Shown: positions 42,991 through 54,640, numbered from the stretch's first letter. The stretch: DNA of 64,000 nucleotides from Enoplosus armatus (GCF_043641665.1 NC_092195.1:15591774-15655773), one strand, 5' to 3'. A program made the numbers and translations. Notes: a model not told the origin generated them from the sequence alone.

Positions 42991-44085
42991 AGCCTCTTTC
43001 ATTGGAGAGGATGGTTTAAAAGGGGTTGACATTGTAACAACATGACCTACATGCATCTTAGGAACAAAAAGGCAATAACTTCCCACACAGAAACATTCAG
43101 AATGACCCAGGACGTCATTTTATTGGGGTGACAAATGACTTGGCCTTCAGCATAATGGACAATAAAATGTTTTTATATTATTTTTATTTCATTATTTTTG
43201 GCTGAAAGATTCAATTCAACACTGAAAGTCTGCTCTGAACTCTGGAGTCGGACAACATATCAGACACATCTGGGGTGGAAGAAATATTCACAGAACTAAA
43301 AACAATAGCAACACCACAATGTAAAAATACATTGTGTTCCAAGTAAATGTCCTGTATTCAATATTCTACTTGAGTAAAAGTACATAAAAGTAAATGTATT
43401 TCCAGCAAAATGTACTTAAAGCTAGACTATACAACTTTTGCTGAACTGTGACTACATGTGACAAATACGAGATAATGATAAATGCTAAAACATAACATAA
43501 CAGTAGCACAAGTAGAAAAATCATCAGGTCTAACATTAGCTAAAGTTAGCCACCATAAGCTACTGGTCATACCAGACCAAGTGAGGCTTTTCTCAACTCC
43601 AACATGAGTCGGTCTAATCAGCCACAAAACACGTGTGTGGGTATGCAGAGCATTTAATCTATAATAATGCATTATATTCTATAATTTAACCACGTTTTGT
43701 ATGTAAAATCAATTTGACTAAAGCTGTTAAATGCAGTGAAGTAAAAGTACAATATCTAACTCACCTCACTACACCTCAAACATGTCCTTAAGTACAGAGT
43801 ATATGGACTTGCTACTGAAAAACACAGTGATATGGTCTTCATGTAAAACATAGAAAGAAGAGTGAGACATCAGAGCGCCGGTCTTACCAGTTCCCTTCGC
43901 AGCCAGGCCAGTGCACTCTCGATGTCCAGTTTTCTGCCTTCCTCTCCAGCTGTGTGCTCGTCACTGAGGCAGTCTGCCCTGCTCAGAGGATCCCTGCATG
44001 CACTCTGTCCTGCTGGTTTACAATCGTCAAAGGTGGAGGTCTTGCAGGAGAAGTCCCGCAGTCTGTTTAGGACCACTTCCATCAT
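41079..44085 (-). CDS. AARD/FAM167-like protein, second copy
   Basis: Two exons, 43888-44085 and 41079-41369, join in phase 0 to 162 residues. The core ALAWLRRELMEMRSQDQAL, then IRQLMELHSGIQELKQEL, is clearly related to the neighbouring aard and to FAM167. A Glu-rich acidic run follows (EEEETDEEEAAEEEE), then a Ser-rich part and a basic tail ending RAFSRRSSVP. The intron falls at the same codon and phase as in aard, just before the (L/M)EMRSQD block. The gene runs opposite to aard, about 1.9 kb away. Function is unknown. It could be called aard-like or a FAM167 member; the tail recalls FAM167 proteins. Translation could start at either of two adjacent Met codons. Confidence 0.82.
41650..42250. 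promoter_or_regulatory. Low-repeat intron block with TEAD-like sites
   Basis: This part of the aard-like intron has balanced composition, no recognised repeat and several GGAATG cores (GAGGAATGTCC near 41760, GGAGGAATGAG near 41886), typical of TEAD sites. Conservation cannot be judged from one sequence, so an enhancer role is only a suggestion. Confidence 0.2.
42959..42984. repeat. (CA)n microsatellite
   Basis: CA run inside the aard-like intron. A second short CA run at 41372-41391 directly abuts the acceptor of exon 2 of that gene. Confidence 0.9.
43318..43830. repeat. MITE of the GTACTTAAGTA family, copy 3, split by other sequence
   Basis: Left part has TACTTGAGTAAAAGTACATA; right part has TTAATCTATAATAATGCATT, AAGTAAAAGTACAATATC and CCTTAAGTACAGAGTA. 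About 200 bases in between (43.43-43.64 kb) do not match the family and may be a later insertion. It lies in the aard-like intron. Confidence 0.5.
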
Positions 44086-44259
44086 GTTAGGTCAACGATA
44101 TTCAGTCAGTGACCCCGAATTGGGTTCCTTCTAGACTCTCTGCTCTGTCTTGTTGTTGTTCTCAGGTGCAGATGCAGCCTCGTCTGATCTGATATGAGAT
44201 CTCTTGCAGTCCTGACGACTTATGAGGATCTCACCCTCTCTTTCTCTCTTTCATCCACA

Positions 44260-44279
44260 CCCCCCCCCCCCCCCCCCCC
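44260..44279. repeat. Poly-C tract
   Basis: An uninterrupted run of about 20 C follows a CT-rich stretch, just upstream of aard-like. Run length in the assembly may be unreliable. Confidence 0.85.
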
Positions 44280-44431
44280 GCTCTCTCTTTTCTTGCTGTC
44301 TGTCTCTCAAACATTACACCCCATGCAGCTCCCTGGCAAAGTGAACCGGCGTCACTGGAGTGTCTGACGTCGGCGCATTGTGCAGATGCCTGACCTGGAG
44401 TTGTTTACCACTTTCGGGGGCCTTTTACCAG

Positions 44432-44434
<3 letters not shown>

Positions 44435-44480
<46 letters not shown>
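44435..44480. repeat. (CA)n microsatellite
   Basis: About 23 CA units upstream of the aard-like gene. Confidence 0.95.
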
Positions 44481-44483
<3 letters not shown>

Positions 44484-44744
44484 CGGTCATTGGGATGGAG
44501 AAGGTGGGAGGAGGTGGGTGGTTGCCATGGCAACAATAGTTGTGTATCTTTAAAAAGATACTAGGGCATTTGCTGTTATGCATGCACACTTGCAGATACA
44601 CAAACATGCACACGCAGTCCTGTAGTGTAAGCAGAGCTCTCATGATCTGGTGAGTGGCCCGCTGCAGGGTCAGGATCTGAAAGAACAGTGTGAACAGCCA
44701 TGTGTAACTAACCCTTCTCGTGCCATTTTCCCCTCACTCCGCAG

Positions 44745-45160
44745 CCCCTAGCAACCCCACTGCACCACCTATTCACACACACAGACCCACACACAACAAC
44801 GAACGTGGCAAACCAAACACAGGCCCACTTTCTCGAGACCACAGACGACATCGACCAAAATAGCCCCGACACATTGAAAGCTATTTTTAGAGTCAAACTG
44901 ACTCCACTTTTAGACCTCTTCAAAACGAACGTCACGACTTTCAAAAGGATTTAAAAAAAAAAAAGCTGCATTTGAAGTCTCTTTAAGTGTGCGATTGTCT
45001 CATGTTCTTAATGCCGCACTGATGTAACTTGTATGAGCTGTATCGTCACCAGTTGCTTTGTGAATGAGTGAATATGTATAACTGACTTTTTTCACCTTCT
45101 ATCCTTTTGTATTTATATCTACATCGCCATTGTTATTAAATAAAAATCTATAAAATCCTA
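44745..45160 (+). other. Candidate unlabelled terminal exon with polyadenylation signal
   Basis: After a good acceptor (pyrimidines then CGCAG, ending 44744) a frame of 69 codons runs open to TAA at 44952-44954, without an ATG. Its C-terminal part, IFRVKLTPLLDLF, looks protein-like. AATAAA follows at 45139-45144, so the whole would be a 400-base terminal exon. I recognise no family, and the opposite strand is also open here. It may be a lncRNA end or chance. Confidence 0.2.
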
Positions 45161-45199
45161 AACTGTGTTTTGGGAGGGAAATGTACCACCGGTTTTCAC

Positions 45200-45620
45200 A
45201 GGGGTCTTCATCGATGTCTGCCACAATCAAATTAAATCAAAAAGATATAAAACAGAGACATTTTTGCATTTTATGTCTCTCACCCCCTGCCCTCTGCATT
45301 ACTCTCTGTCCCAGTTTTCAGCCCCTGCTCACTTACTTCCCTCCTCCAACTCCCCAGACCTGCCATCCTCGAGCCGTCCACCAGATGCCCTCAGACTTTT
45401 CCATCAGACTTCCTCATTCTCCTGCTCACCTGTCTTCACTTCCCTCATCAGCCACTCTCCACAAGCCCAGATCCTTTGGTCATTTGCCAGTCAACCCTTG
45501 TGTGTTCCTGTCTTGCCTTGTGTTTTTGCTTCTGTGACCTATACCTGCCTACCTCTAAGCTATTTTTGGTCATTAAACCACTGAGGTCATCCTGATGTGG
45601 ATGAACAAAGGTGTGGCAGT
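45200..45620 (+). repeat. Probable retroelement-derived, CT-rich segment
   Basis: The open frame at 45165-45584 is Ser/Pro/Leu-rich through C-rich composition and shows no domain. The end, TTGGTCATTAAACCACTGAG, and the preceding TTCCTGTCTTGCCTTGTG resemble tails of common teleost retroelements. Treated as repeat, not gene. Confidence 0.35.
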
Positions 45621-46599
45621 CACTGAACTGCAACATATGCACAATAGAGATGACCATGTATTAAATCTAATACTCACAACGCCAAGCATCACGAGTGCCA
45701 CAGGTATGTGATGGAAGGAGGCCGAGCCAGATGAGTGTGCTGCAGACGATTCAGTGTCTCCACCTTGTGGTGCATTTTTGAACCAAACGTTAACAACTGG
45801 TATCCGTCTGCAGAGATGATCAAACTGTACAGAAGAAGGAGAACCATTCATTCTTTTAGCGGATTTCCCTGTAGCCTAAGCTTTGTAAACGTTACAATGA
45901 CATAAAACCTGCTCAACATGTGTTCTGGCATGTTGAGCACTGTTTAACAAACCTAGATGTGAGACTGTTTGAATTGTTTTTTGGTTGGGTGTATCATCTT
46001 AACATGTCATTTGAAAACCACTGGTGTGGTTCTTTAAGCTGGAAGTATGAAATACAACAATGTGCCATGTTAAGGGTCTCCTCCAGATGTGTTCAAAGAC
46101 ATAAAAAATATACTCTGCTTTGAATAAATGTTATTTGTCTACAAAAAAGTTCAATTTCCTAGTCAACAATAACAAACATTAGACCTACTTCTTCTCACCT
46201 TTAATGGTTACAGTAATAATAACTGATGTCACAAAGTCATGCCTTCAGGCGCGCTTCTTGTTTTTTTTAAGGTAATCACACAGAAACTTTCCCCCTGCAG
46301 CAAATACATGTGGAGACAAACTTTTAGTGTCAAACTCTGCACAGTGAAGCGCAACCATTCAAGGTAAGCAACAATAAACAAAACACTTTCATTTATAGGA
46401 GACACTAGTAAAACCCACTTTAGACAGATGGGAGCAGGTGATTCACAGCTTTTTCCAACAAAATAATGGCATTAACAGTTGTTATCTAGACTGAGATAAG
46501 GTCATTTCGGCACAAGCCTGGAATCAAAAATGAATGGTCATGTGATAATACACAAGGGGAAAGAGCGCACGGCACTTAGATTGATTGTATAATCACGAA
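45621..46599. other. Spacer upstream of slc30a8
   Basis: No exon recognised. A CTCF-like sequence (complement reads CACCACAAGGTGGAG) lies near 45757-45771. The rest is AT-rich unique-looking sequence. Confidence 0.4.
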
Positions 46600-47159
46600 G
46601 TGCCGGCTGGCTAAAGGAGGTGGGCGGGGTCCCGAATGAGTTTAGGAGTGTGGTGTTTGCTGACTGGCCTGTCCGGAGTAGATATGTAGCTCTCACTCAA
46701 CCAATTAGTGAGTTCATCTTCAACTTTTAGAGACAGTCGCAGTAAAACATGAAGCTGACAACTTGTTTATGAGGTGCTTCCCTCGCCAGCCTTTATGCGG
46801 AGATATTTGGTGCAAGTCCTCCACATTAATATCTGTACCTTGGATCACTGCAGACCGCCACCTTCCCTCTCATCCCTCGGCTTCCAGAGGCGTTGCAGGC
46901 GGCTGTGCGTTTGCACACGGTGCAGGCGGCGGCGGTGGTCACAAGGCTGCAATCACATATTCAGCTGTTTGCTCACTGACTGGTTTGAGAGGATGATCAA
47001 CGACTTTTCGAGAGGGGACAACAAGAACTAGCAATCACGTCTGGATACGCTTTCTCAGAAGTACTTTTAAGTTACAGTTGCGGTTTTGTTTTTGGCATGT
47101 TTTTGTTTTAGTCTGGTCATTTTCTTTTTAAATATCTGATATTCTCCAAGACGTCAATC
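46600..47159 (+). promoter_or_regulatory. slc30a8: Probable slc30a8 promoter and 5' UTR
   Basis: A GC box (GTGGGCGGGGTC near 46619-46630) and a CCAAT sequence (ACCAATTAG near 46700) lie 460-540 bases before the start codon. No clear TATA is visible. The downstream sequence has a short upstream frame of seven codons starting at 46749. No acceptor is seen directly before the start codon, so the coding start may lie in exon 1. Confidence 0.4.
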
Positions 47160-50100
47160 ATGTTCAAAAAGAAGAATCCAGAAAGGCTTTCCCTGGTGTC
47201 AGAAGTGAAGAAAACATACACCACGGAGGGAAGGTAAACTCTTATTACTCTCATTTTATACTTTATCATTTTCAGACTTTATACTAAGTCAAACTGGAAT
47301 AGAAGAACATGTGATTGATTATCATAAATACATTTCTTATAAATGTTTAAATTGAATTATTCAGTGAGTTTTAGTGACGCACTAATCATGTACAGAGTTT
47401 TAGTTAAAAGTGTCCATTGTCGTTATGGTCATTTATTACTGGTTTTCCACACGGGACTGGTCTGGGGTCTGCTGGGATTAACAGTGTGCAAACGTGCAGC
47501 TCATATCCGGTCATCACACTGATGGATGCAGGGAGGTGTGCACAGGGTGCAGCTTTGTGATTTGTGAATTATTCACATATTTCCTAGTTTAACCGTCAGA
47601 GCCATCTCTGTGGTGCCCAGTAACAGACTCATGGCGTTAGGTGGTATTAATTAACCTCCCCAGTGGTAACTTAAATTGGTATAAATATTTGTATCCTGCT
47701 GAGGGGGGAAACAAACGTCTCTCTACAAGGAAAAAAAAGCAAAGATTAAAGGAAAGTCTGGAAATTTAACACAATGTGGTGTAGCAGAAATGTGTTTTTT
47801 CTGCTTTCCTTAAATATCTTGCGACCCAACAGATTTGTCTTGACGACCCCCAGGTTGACCATTTCTTTGACTGACTTTATAAATTAACACTTAAAATAGT
47901 TTAAAGCTCCTCAGTGACTTTGTAAACAACTAAATAGAGTAATTTCTAGTTTATTTATCCCAAATCCCAAATAAAACCAACCTACTTCATATAACTTTAA
48001 AATCCACTGTCAAATTTCGTTTTTGTTATCTGTATCTAAAATCAGGCTGATTAACGCTGTAAACACAACAAAAAGAGCTGTAGTATTTTTCAAAAAAGGC
48101 TGCAGACTATTGGGTTAAACATGCCTCTACCTGGACAAATATAAAGTGAAGAAGAATTAATATATATAGCCATCACATTTGACAATCGATAAACTCATTT
48201 ATCAAGTAAAAACGCTTGTTCCAGCCCCTCCAATGTGAGGATCTGCCACTTTCTTTTTTTATTTCATTGTAAATTTAATATCTTTTGGTTTTCGGGCAGT
48301 TGGTCGCTCAAAGCAGGTGATCTGCAGACGACACCTCGAGCTCTGGGAACTTGTGATAGGCATTTTTAAACATTTAAAGACTAAATGGTTAATAAATGAT
48401 CTGCTGTCACTTCATTACTACTACATCCAGTGCGCCATGCCAGGAGGGTGCCATTGGCATCAAGCATTGCCATGACAACAGCAATGCACAGGAGGCTCGC
48501 GAAGGAGAGAAGAAAGATGCCAGGAAGAGGCTGTACGTGGTCTCTGTCATCTGCCTGATCTTCATGATCGGTGAAATCCTCGGTGAGTCATTCTTTAATC
48601 CCAGACAGATTTAACTGTTATTTATTCACTCAGTCACACACTTCTCCATCACACAGATTTCTTCTCTTTGTCACCTTTTTCTTTTTGTCTTTCCTCTGTC
48701 TTTGTCTCTTGTCACTTCCTCTGCTTCTCCTCTCTTTTCCTCTTCTTTTCCTCTCTTACTTTTTTTTTTTTTTTTGCCAAAATGTAATACAGACGTTCAC
48801 GGTTCCTTGATGATAATTCTTAATGACTTTGGTGACTACATGACGTTTCCTCTAGCACCACCAGCAGGTTGACATTTGTGGTTTTAAGTGAAATGTCTCA
48901 ACAACGTTTGGATGGGTTGTCTTGAAATTTGGTAAAGTCAATCATGTTCCCCTCAGGATGAATTGTAATCACTTTGATGATCTCTTAACTTTCCATATAT
49001 TTTGGTTTATTCCATTAAACCAAATTTGATAAAATTATTAGATCATTTTAAGCCTTCTTGTGACTTATTCACTTATTCAAACTTTTCTTCTGTCTCTGTC
49101 CCCATACAAGTATGAATCTAGCACTTCGACAGTACAGTATAACATACTTACATTAATTATTGTTTCTCTTTCTGCAGGTGGGTATTTCGCAGGCAGCCTT
49201 GCGGTGATGACAGACGCCGCCCACCTGATGGTGGACTTCACCAGCTTCATCATCAGTCTGATATCCCTCTGGCTCTCCTCCAGACCTGCAACACACAAGC
49301 TCAACTATGGCTGGCATCGTGCAGGTACAGGACTGACAAGATTTATCTGTCAGATTTTAAAGCTGCATTAGAAACTAAACTCGCCAGCATTTAATGCTTT
49401 AGTCAGTAGTTTTTGTTGTGTTTAGTTTACATCGATCGTTGCCTGGATGGTTTTGTAATAAGGATAGACGGACGCAGGATTTGCAATTTAACTTTTACTG
49501 ACATCTTCAGGGAAAAACAACTGTACTTTGCAAACAAACAGGGTTTCAGTGACATATGTAATGGCTTACATCACATATATGTTGTCAATTTTCTTCCAGT
49601 AGGTAAAAGTAAAGGTCAATTTCCATAACGTGTTAAAACGTATCTTTTCCGACATTACTTTAGGACCTTTTATTGCCCACTTTGTCACTAAATTTAAGGC
49701 TGGTTGTAGTTTGACTGTGATAGTTAATTAGCCTAAAGTGCTGATGTGTGCTTGCACAGTAAAGAGCCTCCTTAAAGAGACTTAATGGAATGCTTTTATA
49801 TATTCAAACCAAATTAGGATGAAGTTTGTTATACTTTTTAAAAAGACTTTTACCATAATATATATATATTTTTTTATGACGTTAACTGAAAGGAAAGTTC
49901 AAACATTTCTTCCTCCGTCAAATCACATGGAGGTTAATTGTTTTTGGACATAGTAACTTACCAGCAGAATGTTTTTCTGGACAGTTTGTCTAATTTAAAA
50001 CTAGAGAAGGCTTCACACCGTGCTAATTAAATTGCTCTCTGTACAGAATCTGTTAATGCCTAATTGGGAAAAGATGTTGTGTTAGTCTGATAATTAGAGC

Positions 50101-53100
50101 TGAATAGCTGGCCTACACTTGAACGTAGTGTGTACAGTTTTCCAATGTCAGTTTTCAGGTTCTTATTTGACCAGAGTTCTTGTTGTATTTCACGCGTGCA
50201 GAGATCCTGGGTGCACTGCTGTCAGTTTTCACCATCTGGCTGGTAACAGGAGTATTGGTTTATCTGGCTGTGGAGCGCCTCATCAACGATGACTACACCA
50301 TCGAGGGCACTGTCATGCTCATTACCTCTGGTTGTGCTGTGTTGGCTAATATTATGTGAGTAAAATACACATTTATACAGCTTTTATCAGGGCACAGTGC
50401 GCCTTTTTTAATATTTAGGATTTAATTAAAGCCAAAACAGAGAGAAGGGCAATACTAAATACAGTTTCATGGACTCTTGAAGAAGTTTGTGTTGTAGTAT
50501 CTTGTCAAAAACGGCTTGTATCTCAGAACTGATTAGTTTCATACTTTGAAAATACTTTGTTCCTTCTCTCGGCACAGCATGGCCCTCACCCTTCACCAGT
50601 CGGGCCATGGCCACAGTCACGGGGGTCTCAGCTCACACGGGCATGGCCACAGTCACAAGAAAGGACACGATCAGACCTCAAACCACGCCCACTCGAATGA
50701 TGACCACATAGACTTGGAGCGAAAAGGGGACGATCATGGTAAGTCATCATTGCTGTCTTCTCAAATATAAGCAGCATTGGCCATGAAACAATGAAATATT
50801 AACCGTTTAATCCCCCATGCACAGTGGTCTGTACTATGATTGAATATGCACTGTGGGGGGCATTACAATCCATTGTAATTACATTATAATGAAATATAAT
50901 CCAGTGAATAATTATCTTTTTAGAGCATGGATCTCACTGAACTTCTGTTTTTCAGGAGGGAAGGCGCAGCAGGCCAATGCCAGTGTGCGAGCGGCCTTCG
51001 TCCACGTGGTGGGAGACCTTCTCCAGAGCATCAGCGTGCTCGTCAGCGCCATCATTATCTTCTTTAAGGTTAGGAGTCTCTCTGGGCGTGCACAAAGTGT
51101 GGCATGTCTTACAGTGAAACTTAATCTCATGAGTGGAGGTGAGGAGTGCAGAGAAGGTGTGAAATACTTTAGTTTTGGTTGATCTTATGTAACCATTTCC
51201 TTCCCAATAAAGCAATAGGTAAGCCAATAAATATACATTTCACTTCATCAAATAAAATTTCAAAATATCCTTTTTCTTTTGCATTGGATAAAAAACATAA
51301 TGCAACACAAGACAACATATTACAGTAAAGCAATGCAGAACAGGAAACCAAACAAAACCAATCTGGGCACCTATAGAAGCTAATCCAAGGAAAAGAAACT
51401 AAAGGAAACAAGACAAAAAGGGGCTCAAAGTATCAATAAAATACCACATAAATAGAATTTAAATGGGGTAGCACATTTTCAATATAAAAGTAGAAGGAAT
51501 ATTTTAAGTCTGTTGCATTCTTTTCTTTATATACATGAAAAAATGAGACCAAACTTCATAAAACGTCCTCAGTAATTATTTATATTTGCGATTAGAGATT
51601 CAAAAGTCTACTTAGATTAAAGATTAAATTCAACTATGAACTATTTTATTATTATTATTCAAACAAGTCTTTTATTACATCATAGTGATAGGGCTTTTAA
51701 AAAAATGAACAAAAGAAACAAAAACTTTAAAATAGGAAGTTATCCCTCAATTATCTGATGTTGGTTTTGATTGTTATTAGTGTTTTGGCTGAAATCTGGC
51801 TGCTGCTGGTGTGAGGATACTGCAGCATACAGTACTGTAGCTCTGGTTTATTAATTCCTGCATTATTTTTAGCTTCCAACCTTCTCACCCTTGAGGAATG
51901 TAAAACAATTCAAGGCTGTGGCTGTTTGCAGCAGGAGAGATGGTGCCGTATTTTCTGTCCACGTATTGTTCTGTTGCTTGGTGTCCGGAGAATGCTCAAT
52001 GATTTCAGTGTGCTGCTGATCCTCTCCCTGGGCTGTCAGTACTGTAAAATTATGAGCTTCTCTTATTAATTGTCACTGTCCTGTGTCCCTTTTTAGTGTA
52101 GGCAGTTAGTTATTTTCTTCTGGGTAACAGTCACTGAAAGATAGTTTAGAAAAATACTCAATACAGCCCAAATGACCAAGACCAAACGTCTTATTTAGTT
52201 ACACCGATGATTAACATGTCTGAAGATACTTAACCTTAGTTTTCTGTTTCTTTCAGCCAGAACATAAGATAGCAGACCCCATCTGCACCTTCCTGTTCTC
52301 CATATTTGTCTTGTGCACCACCTTCACCATCATGAGGGATATTCTTATTGTCCTGATGGAAGGTAAGGCCCTAAAAACAATGACAACATACAGTAGGTGT
52401 GCTCTCGCTCTTTCTGGCCCCTTATCATTTCTCAAGGTTTTACAATTACTCTTTTTCCTCCTTTTCATCTGTGACTCAGGCACTCCAGCTGGGGTGAGAT
52501 ACAATGAGGTCAGGGATGGTCTGCTCCAAGTGAAGGGGGTGACGGCGGTCCACAACCTTCACATCTGGGCTCTCACCATGAACCAGGCTGTACTGTCTGC
52601 ACACGTAGCTATAGGTGAGTAGAAACCTATTCTCTTGTGAAACTACGAGCTGTCTGCACGATTCAACCGTCTTTTACTTTTTAATTTGGTGCCACTTGTA
52701 ACCAAACGTCATGAATGAGTCAACACAGTCAGTGGGCGTATCAACACAAGTTTCTTTTGTTTGGCTGATATGAATTTGCAAGAAATGCTTTGACACTAAT
52801 TTCAGGCTAAAATATGAGTGGCAGCCTTTTCATCCTAATTATATTATGCAAATATACATAGCAAGCTCAACTAATGTTCGTCACATTTTTTTAACATTGT
52901 AGTCCTTCTATGTAGTTTTGCAATTGTCTTTTAAATGATTAGAAAATTAGGGACTAGCTCAAGGATACTCAACGTGGCCCCCTGACCAATTCTAATTCAC
53001 AAGGAAAATAAATAGATTCACACTAGGTATATTTTTGTTTGTTTATACCAATTAGTAAATGTTCAGTAATGTCCCTTGGCTGACCTGACCTGGATGGGGA

Positions 53101-53975
53101 GAAGTTTTCCTTGGGGGTTTTCTGACAGAAAGAAAGGACTTTCACCCCGGAGACTGCTGTTCATGTCCCCTGTGAAACCAAAAGTCAACGTTGACTGCGA
53201 CCGTTTCACGTTAACCATGTTTACCATTATTAACTGATCCCTGGCCTCCCGTCATTTTGCGAAAGCCGCCCCCGGGCAAAGCAAGTTGAGTATCCCTGGA
53301 CGAGCTGAGAAAGAAAGTGGAAGGAGTTGGTTGAGACGGTTGTCTGTTGGGTGTGTAAATAAATGGGCAACGGTTTGTTACCACATTTGCAGTAACATTT
53401 TATTAGGCCTGTGTGTCTGATAGCTTGTTTTAGTTAAATTTGAGCATCTATCTCTTAGCATGGCTGAGTCTCACAACTGAGCTAAAATGGTCACTTTACA
53501 GGGAAGACTCTTGATTTTGGTTACAGCCTTTCCTCTGGCAATTTTTAAAGATTTTTTCAGACTCTAAGAATGGCACTTGTTTCTCCATATTTAATCAGCC
53601 ATCCAACAATTTTGCTTTGCCAGTGTGTAATGAGCACAAAGAATCTCTCTATACAGTCTATGAATGAGCTTTACAACCTCAAGGGTCTGCCAGCGTGGCT
53701 CTGGACCTTTTTTATTCTCTTTTCTTCTTTTAAGTGCTGAAACGGTTTTTAAGGCACAAAATTCATCATTCAAACACCCGGTGACTAACGTTTGTTCATT
53801 GCCATTTCCTTTTCATCTCTCCTCCACAGATGAGTCAGTGGATGCTCAGACTGTCCTAAGAGAAATGACACAGGCTTGTTTCTCCTCCTACAACTTCCAC
53901 TCTGTTACGATTCAAATGGAGAGACAGGCCGATCTGAAGCCTGGTTGTACCCTGTGTGAGGACCCCAAGATGTAG
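47160..53975 (+). CDS. slc30a8: Zinc transporter 8 (ZnT8, SLC30A8)
   Basis: Cation-diffusion-facilitator antiporter that loads zinc into insulin secretory granules of islet beta cells. Exons: 47160-47233, 48431-48582, 49178-49324, 50202-50355, 50578-50738, 50956-51068, 52257-52362, 52480-52614, 53830-53975; 1188 bases, 395 residues (human 369). Six membrane helices are evident. The zinc-site motifs HLMVD (helix 2) and HVVGD (helix 5) are intact. A His-rich cytosolic loop lies between helices 4 and 5 and accounts for most of the extra length. An HCH motif in the N-terminal tail and CTLCED near the C-terminus match the ZnT8 cytosolic zinc sites. [24 protein letters not shown] and TIQME favour ZnT8 over ZnT2/ZnT3, and position between aard and med30 agrees. 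Polyadenylation signals are at 54474-54479 and 54620-54625. Confidence 0.93.
48165..48305. repeat. Degenerate MITE, GCTGCAAC-ended family, copy 7
   Basis: GACAATCGATAAACTCATTT and TTCCAGCCCCTCCAATGTGA match the other copies; termini are poorly kept. It lies in slc30a8 intron 1. Confidence 0.45.
48790..49035. repeat. Interspersed repeat with two related internal units
   Basis: TAATGACTTTGGTGACTACA and TGTAATCACTTTGATGATCT are related units about 150 bases apart, with TAGCACCACCAGCAGGTTGA between. This pattern is common in teleost introns. Located in slc30a8 intron 2. Confidence 0.45.
52960..53298. mobile_element. hAT-type non-autonomous element (MITE) with target-site duplication
   Basis: The left end reads CAAGGATACTCAACGTGG and the complement of the right end reads CAGGGATACTCAACTTGC, matching at 13 of the first 14 bases. 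The CAG start is typical of hAT termini. Directly outside are the eight-base sequences gactagct (52952-52959) and gacgagct (53299-53306), identical at seven positions, as expected of an 8-bp hAT target duplication. The 339-base interior has no transposase frame. It lies in the last slc30a8 intron, between the exons ending at 52614 and starting at 53830. Confidence 0.8.
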
Positions 53976-54640
53976 TAACCCTCCTAAATTCTTTGAGATC
54001 TCAGGGGAATAAGGCCAAGCTATGCTTTAGCTGCTGTAACCTCGGTTCATAACAATATTTAGTTGTCCTGCACTGCTCATTGGACCCTGGGGTCTCATGG
54101 TTTACTGTAACATTAATGCCAAAGTGTCATGACTGTGCCTTGTGTGTCGACATTCCCAAAGTAATGTTGATATTGAAATAACAATGAGCTTGTGCCTGAA
54201 AGAAAGACAAGATTGCTCATGATTTAAATTATTTTTAAAAGCTCCCTTTCCTCATCTTCCTCCTGAGGGAGGTTTTAACTTGAATATTCCCGAGTTGTCT
54301 CTTTTATACTTCTATTCATTATCCCAAACACACATTTTAATTACCGTTTGTTTACCTTGTGACCTTATGTGACTCAGTCAGGTTGATGCTAAAGTACTGT
54401 TTGTTTGAGCATTAACCTAAGACATAGGATATAGCCATAGGCATTTGTGCACAGTCTGGTATGTATACAGATCAATAAATATTTCCATGCATGGACAATT
54501 ACACCAGCAACCTCACAAGTGCTGTATGTGGACAGCATCGAGTGTATTTTAATATATTATCAAAACGCCTTTCCACTGCCTTTGTACAGTTGTAACGTAC
54601 AAGCTGAAATGAATTATTCAATAAAATATTCCTTTTTCAA
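53976..54640 (+). other. slc30a8: slc30a8 3' UTR with two polyadenylation signals
   Basis: AATAAA at 54474-54479 and again at 54620-54625 lie about 500 and 650 bases after the stop, allowing two alternative ends. No microRNA site was assessed. Confidence 0.6.

Noticed and set aside
45165..45584. 139-residue plus-strand frame
   Set aside because: Composition follows CT-rich retroelement-like sequence; no domain and no exon signals.
47160..53975. Assignment of the zinc transporter to SLC30A2
   Set aside because: The His-rich loop resembles ZnT2, but [17 protein letters not shown], the C-terminal CTLCED and the aard-med30 neighbourhood indicate ZnT8.
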